A stretch of 64,000 bases of DNA, taken from assembly GCF_003255815.1 (NCBI RefSeq), contig NC_037681.1, positions 82,031,191 through 82,095,190 of the forward strand. The letters run 5' to 3'. This document shows, in pieces, positions 45,188 through 57,300 of the stretch. Each line of letters starts with the position of its first letter. Position 1 is the first letter of the stretch. The position numbers and the translations under genes are program-made. The notes beneath the pieces were generated by a model, which had not been told where the DNA came from, did no database searches, and worked only from the letters and a program-made list of their open reading frames with translations. This DNA is from Theropithecus gelada (taxonomy: Eukaryota; Chordata; Mammalia; Primates; Cercopithecidae).

Positions 45188-45296
45188 CCTAAATTTTATG
45201 TTCTATACTTTTTTACCACAATTAAAAATTTTTGCAATTATTCTTTAAAGGAGTTAGGGAAATCCAAACTGCAGTTTAATGGAAGCCACTGAATTT

Positions 45297-45563
45297 TTTT
45301 TGAGAGGGAGTCTCACTCTATCCCCCAGGGTAGAGTGCAATGGTGCGATCTAGACTCACTGCAACCTCTACCTCCCAGGTTCAAGTGATTCTCCTGCTGA
45401 GTAGCTGGGATTACAGGTGCATACCACCATGCCAGGCTAATTTTTGTATTTTTAGTAGAGACGGGGTTTCACCATGTTGGCCAAGCTGGTCTCAAACCCC
45501 TGACCTCGTGATCCACCTGCCTCAGCCTCCTGGGATTACAGGTGTGAGCCACTGCGCCTGGCT
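45297..45563 (-). repeat. AluS, antisense, with GCCACTGA target duplication
   Basis: AAGCCACTGAATTTTTTTTG on the left and GCTGCCACTGATTTTTTAGA on the right. The left flank is the donor of the inverted copy at 43082-43126. Confidence 0.92.
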
Positions 45564-45599
45564 GCCACTGATTTTTTAGACTGAAAACAGGTGGGAGGC

Positions 45600-47985
45600 A
45601 GAGCAAGACTAGAAGGCTCCACTGATCATGCCCATGCCCCCACCAACAAAGATATCAAATTAAGATCTACACAGAAAAAACACCTTCATAAAAAACAAAA
45701 ATCAGGTGAGTACTCAGAGTACTTGGTTTTAACTGCATATCACTGAAACAGGCAATGCAGAGAGAAACAACAGACCTCAATTAGCAACTACACACACTTC
45801 CTGTTCCCCCATCCAGTAGCAAAGGCCTAGTGCCTAGAGCCTCTCAGTGCTGGGGGAGGGAGAACACAGCAATTGCAAGCCATTGAACTCAGTGCTGTCC
45901 TGTTAAAGCAGAAAGGAAAACCAGACCAAACTCAGGTGACACGAACCCAGGGAGGGAGCATTTAAACCAACCCTAAGGCAGAGGGCAATTGCCGATCCCA
46001 GGGGTCCCAACTTGAGTTCCCATCAGCCTCACCACGGAGGGCTACACAGCACTCCATGTCTCCAAGTAAACTTTTCAGCAGTCTAAGCCGTAAGGACTAC
46101 AACTCTTATCCAATTCCCAGTAATGAATGAACTGGGCCCCAAAACAGTAGAGGTGGTGGGAAGGGGGATGGGAAGCAGGGAATGAGACATACTGAGACAC
46201 CAGGTGGGGCTGCCAATGGAGTGCTGGCCATCACCCCTTCTCCTAGATAGGCTGTACAGCTCAGGGCTCCAAGAAAGATGCCTTCCCTCTGTCTTGCACC
46301 TTGGATATCAGCTCAGCCACAGCAAGACAGGGCACCGCTCAGAGTCATGAGGTCCCCATTCAGGGCCCTAGCTCCCAGACATTTCTACACACACCCTGGG
46401 CCAGAAGACAGGACCTAACAGCATTCATCACCTAACTGAAGAGCCCTTGGGCCCTGAATAACCAGTAGCGATATCCAAGTACTACACTGAGGGCCTCAGG
46501 TAAGCCTCTGAGACTTGATGCCCTCAGTGAGATTCAGCACATTACCAGCAGTGGTGGCTATGGGGCAAAACTCCTTCTACTTGAGAAAAGCAGAGGGAAA
46601 GAGTAAAGGGGATTTTGTCTTACAGCTTAGGTACTAGCACAAACACAGCGGGGTAGAGCACCAGTGGATTCTTGGGTATCCCTAATTCTAAGACCTGACT
46701 CAAATGGTATTTCTGGACCTGCCCTGGGCCACAGGGGAGCCCACTGCCCTGAAGGGTGAATCCCAGGTGACAGAGCATTCACGACAAGCTGACTTCAGAG
46801 ACACTGGGCCTTAGGGGAACATCGGTGATAGCCTGGCAGTACTCCTTGTGGCCTGGGGGTGGCAGTGGCTATGAGGTGAAGTTCCTCTGCTTTTAGAAAA
46901 AGGAAGGAAGAGTGAGAAGTACCTCGTCTTGTGGTATGAATGCCAGCTCAGCCACAATACAAGAATATTGCTCTAGTCCCTTAACTCCCAGACAACAAAC
47001 CTCTGGACCCACCTGGGGTCTAGACACCTTGCTGCCCTGAAGGAAGAATGCAGGTCTGGCTGGCTTTGCCAACTGCTGACTGCACAGCACCAGGGCCTTG
47101 AGCAAACAAGGGAGGTAGCCAGAGTGCAGTTACAGCAGGCCTTGGGTAAGACCCAGCACAATCCTAATTTCAAGACTGACCCAGCATAGTCACGGTGGTC
47201 ACAGGGGTGCTTGTGTCACTCACTCCAACCCCAGCTTTACGTGGCTCATAACAGAGAGACTGTGTGTTTGGGAGAAAGTAAGGAAAGAGAACAAGAGTCT
47301 CAGCCCGGTAATCCACAGAATTACCCAGATCTTGTCCAAGACCATCAAGGTGGTACCTGTATGAGTCTGCAAGAACCACAGAATTACTGGGCTTGGGGTA
47401 CCCCTAAAGCAGATACAGCTTAGATCACAATACCCAAGTTCTTTCAAATATCTAGAAAGCCTTCCCAAGAACAGCTTCAAATAAGGCCAGACAGTGAAGC
47501 CTACAAAAAATACCTAACTCTTCAACACCCAGATACTCAAGAACATCTACTAGCATCAACACCATCCAGGAAAACATAACCTCACCAAATAAACTAAATA
47601 AGGCTTCAGGGACCAATCCTGGAGAAACAGATATGTGACCTTTCAGACAGGGAATTCAAAACAGCCGTGTTGAGGAAACTCAAAGAAATTCAAGATAACA
47701 CAGAAGGAATACAGAATGCTAGCAGATAACTTTAATGAAGATTAAAACATGTAAAAAGACTCCAGCAGAAATTCTGGAGCTGAAAAATGCAATTGGCATA
47801 CTAAAGAATGCATCAGTCTTTTGCAGCAGAATTGATGACAGAGAAGTAAGAATTACTGAGTTCAAACACAGGCTATTTGAAAACACACAAGTCAGAGGAG
47901 ACAAAAGAAAAAGGAATTTCTAAAAATGAAGTATGCCTACGGGATCTAGAAAATAGACTCAAAAGGGCAAATCTAAAGAGTTTTT
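45600..47985 (+). mobile_element. L1 5'UTR and start of ORF1 (second L1)
   Basis: GC-richer sequence (45600-47450) with the repetitive GGCCTCAGG / CACTGGGCC / GTGGCTATGGGGC wording of an old primate L1 5'UTR. ORF1-type sequence then follows: GACCTTTCAGACAGGGAATT (near 47639), GAAACTCAAAGAAATTCAAG (47677) and TCTGGAGCTGAAAAATGCAA (47772). It encodes degraded coiled-coil-type ORF1 residues, and the open frame 47735-47923 is part of it. ORF2 of this copy is missing. Confidence 0.75.
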
Positions 47986-47989
47986 GGTG

Positions 47990-48295
47990 GCCAGGCGCAG
48001 TGACTGATGCCTGTAATCCCAGCACTTTGGGAGACTGAGGCAAGTGGCTCATCTGAGGTCACGAGTTTGAGACCAGCCTGGCCAACATAGTGTAACCCCG
48101 TCTCTACTAAGAATACAAAAGAAACTGGCCAGGCATGGCGGCACATGCTGTGCCTGTAGTCCCAGCTACTTGGGAGGCTGAGGCAGAAGAATCGCTTGAA
48201 CCCAGGAAGCAGAGGTTGCAGTGAGCCGTGATCACGCCACTGCACTCCAGCCTGAGCAACAAGAGCAAAACTTTGTCTCAAAAGAAAAAAGAAAA
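47990..48295 (+). repeat. AluS
   Basis: GGCCAGGCGCAGTGACTGAT start; CATCTGAGGTCACGAGTTTG; an 8-base ATGCTGTG duplication in the linker region (CACATGCTGTGCCTGTAG). Confidence 0.93.
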
Positions 48296-49080
48296 AACCC
48301 TCCCAAATATTAAATGAATAAAGGCAAAAATGTTATTTTTGAGTACATGATCTCCTAATGATTCTCAAAAAAAAAAAAAAATGCAAATATTAAATCACTC
48401 ACTGAAAACTGGTTAACAAAGGGAAAAATCAGCCATTTATCCTGACTCTCATAGTAAATGAAAGTAATGAAACAGGTAATAAAAGCAAGTTTCTCCTGAT
48501 ACAGATAGTCCACCTAATCAAAGAAAAAAGTGACAGGATTAGTTTTGTAACTGTTAATGTAATAAAAGCCCTAGGCAATGGCTGCTTGCATTACAAAACA
48601 AGCATAACTATGACATTAAGTGACACTCCAACCCCATGGAAGAACACAACACAACCTATGAAACAGTCTTGCCAAGAAATTTAACCTGAATCTGATCAAG
48701 CCTCTAGATCTAATAATAAAAGTATGGAAATAGAAATGACAAAGCATATTAAATAATTGCACAAGGATAAAATCTGCAAAATCCAGATGGGAAATCTTAT
48801 GCACTAAATAAGCCATGGAATGAGCAGCTTCTGTAACAAATAAAAAGGCAGAAAGAGGGGAACCTAGAAATTAACACAGACTTAGGAAAAAAATATGCTA
48901 TGCCAATTCAGAGGTAACTCCTAGGAAGTGAGGCTTGAAAATAAAGAGAGAAAAGAATTATGTATTAAAACAGTAATAATAACCATCAGAGACATCAGTG
49001 GCTACGAACTACAGGGCAGCCAGAATTCACAGAATTAGTTCAGACAGGTAGCCAACAAACAAAACACAAAGAGCAAAACA
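48296..49080. other. Unassigned old sequence
   Basis: AT-rich, with phrases such as GAAACAGTCTTGCCAAGAAA and TGATCAAGCCTCTAGATCTA that suggest a decayed mammalian repeat I cannot name. No open frame of note. Confidence 0.4.
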
Positions 49081-49168
49081 AAATAATAATTTTACTCACA
49101 CTAGAAACAAACCAAATTTCCATTAGAGTGGATTGAGTTTAAAAATAAATAAATAAATAAATAAAAAG

Positions 49169-49425
49169 GATGCACTTTGGGAGGCCAAGGCAGGAGGACT
49201 GCTTAAGGCTAGGAGTTCTAGACCAGCCTGGGCAATGGTATAAGACACTATCTCTACAAAGCAAATTTTAAAATTAGCTGGGTGTGGTAGCATGCGCCTG
49301 TAGTCCCAGCTATCCAGGAGGCTGAGGTGAATGGGTTGCTTAAGAGCAAGCAGTCAAGACTGCAGTGAGCCATAATGGCACCACATATGACAGGTAACAG
49401 AGCAAGACTACCTCAAAAAAAGTTA
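49169..49425 (+). repeat. AluJ, 5'-truncated
   Basis: Begins GATGCACTTTGGGAGGCCAA after an (AAAT)n tract at 49140-49163; CTGCTTAAGGCTAGGAGTTC. Confidence 0.88.
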
Positions 49426-49574
49426 TCGTATATATGCCAACATATGGAATTCTATTCAACAATAAAAAGAAACCGACTACTGATGCACCAATAAGCAACA
49501 TGGATGACATCTAACCGTATGCTAAGTAAAAAGAGTATCAACCAGATGTAAGTAGTACATAACGTTTATTTCCA

Positions 49575-50180
49575 GCTGGGCACAGTGGCTCATGCCTGTA
49601 ATCCCAGCACTTTGGGAGGCCGAGGCAGGCAGATCACCTGAGGTCAGGAGTTCAAGACCAGTTTGGCCAACATGGTAAAACCCCATCTCCACTAAAGTTT
49701 TGTATTTGTAAAAATACAAAAATTAGGCTGGGCGCGGTGGCTCACGCCTGTAATCCCAGCAATTTGGGGGGCCGAGGCGGGTAGATTACGAGGTCAGGAG
49801 ATCAAGACCATCCTGGCTAACATGGTGAACCCCGTCTCTACTAAAAATACAAAATATTAGCTAGGCATGGTGGCGAGCGCCTGTATTCCCAGCTACTCTG
49901 GAGGTTGAGGCAGGAGAATGGCATGAACTCGGGAGGCGGAGCTTGCAGTGAGCCAAGATCGTGCCACTGCACTCCAGCCTGGGCGATAGAGCAAGACTCC
50001 ATCAAAAAAAATACAAAAATTAGCCAGATGTGGTGGCAGGCACCTGTAATCCCAGCTACTCGGGAGGCTGAGGCAGGAGAATCACTTGAACCCAGGAGGT
50101 AGAGGTTGCAATGAGCCAGGATCGTGCCATTGCACTCCAGTCTGGGTGGCAGAGGAAGACTGCCTCAAAAAACAGTAATA
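49575..50180 (+). repeat. AluS split by an AluY in its linker
   Basis: Left arm 49575-49722, right arm 50009-50180 (GCCAGATGTGGTGGCAGGCA). The linker of the left part carries a 10-base inverted repeat TTTTGTATTT/AAATACAAAA (49698-49721). Confidence 0.9.
49723..50008 (+). repeat. AluY inserted into AluS linker
   Basis: GGCTGGGCGCGGTGGCTCAC start; CATCCTGGCTAACATGGTGA. AAAATACAAAAATTA precedes it and recurs after its short tail as a target duplication. Confidence 0.93.
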
Positions 50181-50547
50181 ATAAAATAAATTTAAAAATA
50201 AAGCTTATGTGACAAAGCACATCAGCAGTTACGACAATGCAGACTTGGTGGTGGGGCTGATTACAAAGAGGCATGAGGAATAATTGGGTGATGGAAACGT
50301 TCAATTGTGGTGGTTCTTACATGAGTCTATACATTTGTCAAAATGAATAAAAACATACCCTTACAATAGACTAACCTTATTGTATGTAAATTAGATAACA
50401 ATTTAGTTGATTTAATTTTTTAAAATCAGCAATTCTAATAGGTCTCATGTGAATCTTGATTCAAATTGTGAAGGAAAAGTTAGAATTTTTTAAAACTGAG
50501 AATATAAGGGAACTTGAATGCCAACTATTTCATATTAAGAAATTACT

Positions 50548-50800
50548 CTTTGGGAGACCGAGGCAAGAGATCCCTTGAGGCCAGGAGTTCAAGACCACCC
50601 TGGGCAACCCCTTCACTACAAAAAATAAAATAACTGGGCATGGTAGTGCAAGCCTGTAATCTCAGCTACTTGGGAGGCTGAGAAGAGAGGATGACTTGAG
50701 CCCAGGAGTTTGAGGCTCATAGTGAGCTATGATCGTGCGCCCCTACACTGAAGCCTGGGCAACAAGACCCTTACTCTTTAAAAAAAGAAAAATAGAAAAG
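50548..50800 (+). repeat. AluJ, 5'-truncated
   Basis: Starts at CTCTTTGGGAGACCGAGG; CCCTTGAGGCCAGGAGTTCA; a short left arm lacking ATGGTGAAACC. Confidence 0.88.
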
Positions 50801-50997
50801 AAATGAAACAAAACAAAAAGAAAACTAATTTACACAACTAGACACTAGAAAGGGTAGAGACGAGGAATGTAGGGAAAGACTGGTTAATGAACAGAGAATT
50901 ATACCTAGCCAGGAGGAATACACTGTACTGTTTTATAGTACTGCAGGATGACTTTTTGTTGTTGTTGTTCTTCGGAGCTTTATCAGGTTTTTGTTTG

Positions 50998-51283
50998 TTT
51001 AGAGAAGAGATTTAGCTGTCACTCAGGCTGGAGTGCAGTGGCACAATCACAGATCAGGTCACTGCAGCCTGGACCTCCTGGGCTCTAACAATCCCCTTGC
51101 CTCAGCCTCCCAAGTAGCTGAGACTACAGGCGCATTGCACCACATCCAACTAATTATTAAACTTTTTTAGAGACAGAGTCTTGCTGTGCTGCCCACACTG
51201 GTCTTTAACTTCTGGCCTCAAGTGGTCCTTCTGCCTCAGCCACCCAAAGCACCGGGATTATATACGAGTCACTAACCCTGGCT
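50998..51283 (-). repeat. AluJ, antisense
   Basis: Plus strand AGAGATTTAGCTGTCACTCA ... GACCTCCTGGGCTCTAACAA ... TTTTTTAGAGACAGAGTCTT. Old and in sense with USP34. Confidence 0.9.
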
Positions 51284-51333
51284 TTAGGATTACTATAGTT
51301 AATAACTTATTTGATATTTTTAAATAGCTAGCA

Positions 51334-51635
51334 GAGGCCAGGCGTGGTGGCTCACACCTGTAATCCCAGCACTCTGGGAGGCCAAGGCAGGTGGAACACC
51401 TGAGGTTAGAAGTTCGAGACCAGTCTGGCCAACATGGTGAAACTTCATCTCTACTAAAAATGCAAAACCTTAGACAGGCATGGTGGTGAGCGCCTGTAAT
51501 CCCAGCTACTTGGGAGACTGAGGCAGGAGACTCAGTGGAACCTGGGAGGCGGAGGTTGCAGTGAGCTGAAATCGCACCATTGCACTCCAGCCTGGGCAAC
51601 AAGAGCAAGACTCCATCTCAAAAAAAATAGATAAA
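51334..51635 (+). repeat. AluS
   Basis: GGCCAGGCGTGGTGGCTCAC start; CACCTGAGGTTAGAAGTTCG; tail followed by AGATAAATAAATAG. Confidence 0.93.
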
Positions 51636-51810
51636 TAAATAGCAGAGAATTTTGAATGTTCCCAACACAAAGAATGATAAATGTTTGAGATAACAGTAAT
51701 TACCCCAGTTTGATCATTACACACCATATAAAGGTACTGAAATAGCATGCTGTACCCTATAAATATGCATAAGAATTACATGTCAATTTAAAATAACAAA
51801 AAACAGGCCA

Positions 51811-51943
51811 TGGCCAGGGGCAGCAGCTCACGCCTGTAATCACAGCACTTTGGGAGGCCAACGCAGGATTTGCTTGGGCCCAGGTGTTTGAGACTAGCCT
51901 GGGCAACGTCGCGAGACCCCACCGTTTTTCAATTAAAAAAAAA
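51811..51943 (+). repeat. Alu left-arm fragment
   Basis: GGCCAGGGGCAGCAGCTCAC to CACCGTTTTTCAATTAAAAA; single arm only. Confidence 0.85.
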
Positions 51944-51945
51944 AG

Positions 51946-52230
51946 ACATGGAATGTGGTGACATTTTCTTGTAATCCTAGCACTTTGAGCTGCCAAGGTG
52001 GGCAGATGGCTTGAATTCAGGCGTTCAAGACTAGCCTGGACAACATGACAAAGCCCCATCTCTACAAAAAAAAGAAAAAGACAAAAATTAGCTGGGCGTA
52101 GTATCCCGTACCTATAGGGATGCTGAGGTGGGCAGACAGCTTGAGCCCCAGGAAGTCAAGGCTGCAGTGAGCCAAGATCACGCCACTGCACTCCAGCCTA
52201 GGCGACAGAGTGAGACCTTGTCTCGTAAAT
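51946..52230 (+). repeat. AluJ
   Basis: GACATGGAATGTGGTGACAT start; diverged left arm; right arm lacks the AGTCCCAGCTAC block (CCTATAGGGATGCTGAGG). Confidence 0.88.
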
Positions 52231-52240
52231 ACATAAACAA

Positions 52241-52382
52241 AGCTGGGCACAGTGGTGGGTGTGTGTGTGTGTGTGTGTGTGTCTCTAGTTCCAACTATTC
52301 AGGAGGCTTAGGTGAGAGGATTGTTTGAGCTCAAGAGTTCTAGGCCAGCCTGGGCAACACAGCAAGACCCCATCTTCAAAAA
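52241..52382 (+). repeat. Single-arm Alu with internal (GT)n expansion
   Basis: GGGCACAGTGGTG leads into about 14 GT units (52257-52282) and then TCTCTAGTTCCAACTATTCA. A microsatellite has grown from the GGTGGGTGCCTGTAG region. Confidence 0.85.
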
Positions 52383-53120
52383 TAAAATTTAAAAATGTTA
52401 AATGGTTATTTTAATATATTTAAATATATACAGAAAATATATAACACCTGGATTTACTTCAAACTAATCCAGTGAGTGGGAGAGAGAAAAGCGGTAAGGC
52501 ACAGGTGAAAAAAAAACTACCCATGAGTTGGTAAATGTTGACTGGGTGATGGGTACATAAGTGTTCACTGCCCATAAACTTTCCCACTTCTGCACATGAC
52601 TCTAGATATCTAAAATTTTCTACAATGACCAGAGAACTGAAAAACAAGACCACACACCACATAGCCAGAAACAAGGGTGAAAATAAGACACTAAAACAGA
52701 AGATTAAGGTATTAGTTATAATAGGTAATATATTCAAGATATTAGATGATAAGCTGAAGAATTTCAGCAAAGTTATGAAGAATATTAAAAAAGAATCAGG
52801 GAGACTGACTAGAGACACCTGGCATTCATCCTACACACAAGAAAGGACAAAGGTTAACAAATAAACAGCTAAGATCTGACAGGCGTGTCAGAGAGACCAT
52901 CTGAGTGCAGTTGGGGAATGGAGACACACCAGTTGGTGACCAAGTCCAGGAAGGCAGTATGGAAGCATCCAGCCTCTGCAGTCCCATCTCCCCTTGCCCA
53001 GATGGGATCTGCTTGCAGTCAGCAGGAACTTCCTGATGCAGGGAAAAGGCAAGCAGAAGATCCTTCACAGCACTCCCATTACCACCACAAACACCTACAA
53101 TCCTTACAAGAGGCGAATCT

Positions 53121-53424
53121 GGCCAGGTGCAGTGGCTCATGCCTGTAATCCCAGCACTTCAAGAAGCCAAGGCAGTCTGATGATCACTTGAGGTCATGAG
53201 TTCAAGACCACCCTGGCCAAGAAGGTAAAACCCCATCTCTACTAAAAATATAAAAATTAGCCAGGCGTGGTCGTTGGTGCCTGTAATCCCAGCTACTCAG
53301 GAGGCTGAGGCAGGAGAATCGCCTGAACCCAGGAGGCAGAGGTTGCACTGAGCCAAGATCGCACCACTGCACTCCAGCCTGGGCAACAGAGTGAGACTCC
53401 ATCTCAAAAAAAATAAATAAAATA
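53121..53424 (+). repeat. AluS in L1 5'UTR
   Basis: GGCCAGGTGCAGTGGCTCAT start; CACTTGAGGTCATGAGTTCA; AAATAAATAAAATAAAA tail. Confidence 0.93.
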
Positions 53425-53907
53425 AAAAGTAGAATCCCACAGTCCTTGCAAGCCCTGGGCCTAATTTAAAAAACTGCTAGAAATCCACACAGCTGCACTG
53501 CCCAAATCAGGAGCACAAGGAATGCGCTCCCTGACCCCCACCTACCCCCAGTGAAACAAGCTGTGGCAGTGTGACACCATCTTGAAACCAGAGCCATACC
53601 TGGAGTGCACCCTTTCTGGGGGCCAGTAGCCACTGTACCTCTGCAGCACTTCAGCTCCATCTTCATTACACCAAGGCCACACATGTGAATGAATGCCACA
53701 ACTATAGCTGCAACTTTGGTCCCACACAGCAGGGAAAACCAACTCCCACAACCAGACCACACTTCAAGCCAAAGGAACAGTCTGACAGTCCCATCCAGGA
53801 CAAACCTGCCCATAAGCCAACCAAGACACTATAAGCTCTCTCCAAAGTAGGGGAGGCCCCCAAGCCAAAGAGCATGTGATACACCCCAACGTTAGTGAAG
53901 CAGCCAT

Positions 53908-53966
53908 GCAGAGGTGCTAGGAGCCTTTTTCTCAGTGCCTAAGAAAAAGGCTCCTAGCACCTCTGC
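53908..53966. repeat. Perfect 25-bp inverted repeat (hairpin) with 9-base loop
   Basis: GCAGAGGTGCTAGGAGCCTT followed by TTTCT (53908-53932) is repeated exactly in reverse complement at 53942-53966, around the loop CAGTGCCTA. It lies in the L1 5'UTR, where I expect no such symmetry. Confidence 0.97.
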
Positions 53967-54812
53967 CCCATGTAGACATCCCTCTGGCCTCCCCAATAAC
54001 AGCCTCAGACACATTACCGCAGGTTGCCCCGATGGGCATCCCCCCAGGCTAACCAGGCAGCCAAGAGTCCACATCCCAGTCCAAAGAAACAGCCCAATGG
54101 GCAACCCCTGGCAGTTACACTCAGGCTGGCTGAGCAGTTGTGCACCTGTGTCCCAGACCTGAGAAACCACACCATGGGCCACTCCTGGCAGGCACAACAT
54201 CAAGCCAACTGAGCAACCACATGCCTGTGCTCCTGGCCAGAGTAACAGTCCTGTGGCCTCAACCCCAGCAAGCCAGACCCCAAGTTGGCCAACTCACCAT
54301 ATGCATACATGTGTCCCTGATTTGAGAACAGCCCAATGAGCCAACCCCCCTGGCAAAGCTGCACTATAGTCACCACACACTCCCTCATCCTAGGCTGCTA
54401 AGAAACTCTCAAATGTCAGTAGTACAGATTATAGATGAAGAAATTACATGGAGACTACATTACTGTGTCCACATAGAACCAAGGTCAACACACTTCACTG
54501 ATCCAAGATCCACTAATATAAATTAAGTCTTTCCCTATAACATTTACTCTGTAAAATTGGAAGGGAGGACGTTTCCAACAATGTGTAGAAACAATGTAGA
54601 AATCAACAGAGAAAAAAGAAACATGACATCTTCGAAGGAAAACAGTAATTTTCCAGTAATAGACACCAATCATAAAGAAATATACAAAATGACAGAAAAA
54701 GAACTCAAAATAACAATCTTAAGGAAACTCAGGAGGTACAAGAGAATACAGGTAAGAACTTTAATTAAATAAGGAAAATAATTCATGAGTTTAACGAGAA
54801 ATTCAACAGAGA

Positions 54813-55118
54813 GGCCAGGCACAGCATCTCACACGTATAATCTCAGCACTTTGGGAGGCCAAGGCAGAAGGATTGCTTAAAGCCAGGAGTTCAAAACCAG
54901 CCTGGGCAATGTGGTGAGATCCCATCTCTACAAAAAATATAAAAATTAGCGGGGCTTGGTGGTGCATGCTTATAGTCCCAGCTACTCAGGAGGCTGAGGT
55001 GGGCGAATCACCTGAGCCCAGGAAGTCAAGGCTGCAATGAGCTTTAATTGTGCCACTGTACTCTACCTAGCCTAGGCAACAGACTGAGACTTTGTTTCAA
55101 AAAAGCAAACAACAAAAA
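54813..55118 (+). repeat. AluJ in L1 ORF1
   Basis: GGCCAGGCACAGCATCTCAC start; TTGCTTAAAGCCAGGAGTTC; right arm GTGCCACTGTACTCTACCTA with a 6-base insert. Confidence 0.9.
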
Positions 55119-55540
55119 AAAAGAACTCTAAAAGCAGCAAAAGAAAAGCATCAAGTCTCACGTAAAAGTATCTCCCTTAGACTAACAGATTCTTCAGTAT
55201 AATCCTTTCAGGCAAGGAATGAATGGGACTAACAGATTCAAAGTACTAAAAGAAAAACAAAAAAAACCCCAGCAAATCAAGATCATACCCAGCAAAGCTG
55301 TCCTGCAGAAACGCAAGAGAAATAAACCTTCACCAACAAGGAAAAACTGAGGCAATACGTCATCAGTAGATTGCCTTATAAGAAATGCTCAAGAATTTCA
55401 CATCTGGAAGAACAAGCAAGGAACAAAGGATACACAATGTAATAACTAGAAAACAATAAAACGGCAGGAGTAAGTCCTCACCTATAAATAATACCCTTGA
55501 GCATAAATGATTTAAATTTCTCCATTTAAAAGTTATACAT

Positions 55541-55835
55541 TGGCCATGCGCGGTGCCTCATGCCTGTAATCCCAGCACTTTGGGAGTCCACAACGGGCAG
55601 ATCACTTGAGGTCAGGAGTTCGAGACCAGCCTGGCCAATATATAAAACCTCATCTCTACTAAAATACAAAAATTAGCCAGACACGGTGGCATGCACCTGT
55701 AATCCCAGCCACTAGGGAGGCTGAGGCAGGAGAATCGCTTGAACCTGGGAGGCGGAGGTTGCAGTAAACCAAGATCACTCTACTACACTCCAGGTTGGGT
55801 GACAAAGTGAGACTCCATCTCAAAAAAATAAAAAA
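55541..55835 (+). repeat. AluS in L1
   Basis: GGCCATGCGCGGTGCCTCAT start; AAGTTATA on both sides as a probable target duplication. Confidence 0.92.
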
Positions 55836-55921
55836 TAGAAGTTATAGACAGAATAACAACAACAAAAAATTCAACAATATGCTGTCAACAAGATACTAAC
55901 ATCATCTTTAAAGTCACCCAC

Positions 55922-56150
55922 AGAGCCTGGCCAACATGACAAAACCCCGTCTGTACTAAAAATACAAAAAAATTGGCTAGGCGCAGTAACTCATGCCTGT
56001 AATCTCAGCTACTTGGGAATCTGAGTAGCTAATTCAGCTACTCGTACCTTGGGAGGTACGAGAATTGCTTGAACCTGGGAGGAAGAGGTTGCAGTGAGTC
56101 AAGAGTGGGCCAGCCCGTGCAACAGAACAAAACTCTGTCCCAACAAAATA
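55922..56150 (+). repeat. Rearranged partial Alu in L1
   Basis: Starts mid left arm (AGAGCCTGGCCAACATGACA). After the linker it reads GGCTAGGCGCAGTAACTCAT, and then the right arm is scrambled around 56020-56062 with two overlapping short inverted repeats. Confidence 0.85.
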
Positions 56151-57300
56151 AAGTCACACACAGACTAAAAGTGAAAGGACAGAAAAAGACATTCCATGTA
56201 AACAGAAACCAAAAGTGAGCTGGAGTAGCTTTACATGTATCAGACAAAACAGACTTCAAGTCAAAAGTTGTAAAATGAGACAAAGAAGGACACTATAATA
56301 AAGGGATCAATTCAGTAAGGGGATATAAGAATTGTAAATGCATACGCAACCAACACCAGAGGACCCAGATATACAACATAATTATTAGATCTAACGAGAG
56401 AGAGACAGACCCCAATAGTTGGGGACTTCAACAGCATTGGACAGATCATCTAGACAGAATATAAACAAAGAAACAGTTTTCAACTGCATCATAGACTAAA
56501 TGAGACCAACAGATATTTAGAGAACATTTCACCTAATAGCAGCAGAATACACACTCTTATAGCAGCAAATGAAACATTCTTCAGAACTGACCATATTTTA
56601 GGACATAAAACAAGTCTCAACCAAATTTTAAAATAACTGAAAAAATCATGTCAACTATCTTCTTAGACCACAATGGAATAAAAATAGAAATCAATACAAG
56701 AGAAACGCTGGAAACTATACAAATACATGGAAATTAAACAACATGCTCCTGAATGACCACTGGGTCAATGAAGAAATTAAGATGGAAATAAAATAATGTC
56801 TTGAAACAAATGAAAACGGAAACACAACACACCAAAGCCTGTGGGATACAGCAAAAGCAGTGCATTGCTAAGAGGGAAGTTTATAGCAATAAATGCCTAT
56901 GCCAAGAACCTGGAAACATTTCAAACAACCAATGATGCATTTCAAGGAACCAAAAAGAACAAATCCAAAATTAGTAGAAGGAAAGACAAGATCAGAGTTG
57001 AAATAAAAATTGAGACTAAAACAAATGACAGAAGATCAAAGATCAGAAAAAAAGCAGGTCATCTAAAAAGATAAACAAAATCAACAAACCTTTAGCTAGA
57101 ATAAGGAAAAAAAGAGACAAGACCCAAATAAAAGAAATCAGAAACAAAAAAGGAAACATCATTACGGATACCACAGAAGTACAAAGGATCATTAGAGACT
57201 GCTGACCAACTACACAGCAATAAATTTAAAAACCTAGAGGAAAGGAACAAATTCCTGAACACATACAATCTACTAAGATTGAACCGACAAGAAATTACCT

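Larger units (their letters stand above)
42600..45240 (+). mobile_element. L1 (3' half: ORF2 end and 3'UTR), nested insertions
   Basis: ORF2-type sequence is in 42600-42867, 43171-43254 and 43524-43798, the 3'UTR region in 44106-44518 and 44875-45240. It can be followed through GAAAGCCCGAAAGCTCTTCC, TTCAACAAAGTTACAGGATA, ATATGATCCAGCAACCCCAC and ATTTTACGTTC-like end TAAATTTTATGTTCTATACT. Three Alus, one Alu fragment and a Tigger-like MITE have landed in it. No intact frame remains. Confidence 0.8.
49080..50360 (+). mobile_element. L1M 3' remnants around Alus
   Basis: 49080-49168, 49426-49574 (GGAATTCTATTCAACAATAA) and 50181-50360 (GGGTGATGGAAACGTTCAAT, ATACATTTGTCAAAATGAAT) follow an old L1 3'UTR. 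Confidence 0.65.

Noticed and set aside
47735..47923. 62-codon frame as a separate gene
   Set aside because: It is degraded L1 ORF1 sequence (LELKNAIGILKNASVF), part of the L1 at 45600-47985.
53466..53813. 115-codon minus-strand frame with hydrophobic stretches
   Set aside because: It is antisense to a GC-rich L1 5'UTR, with other overlapping frames and no conserved protein pattern.
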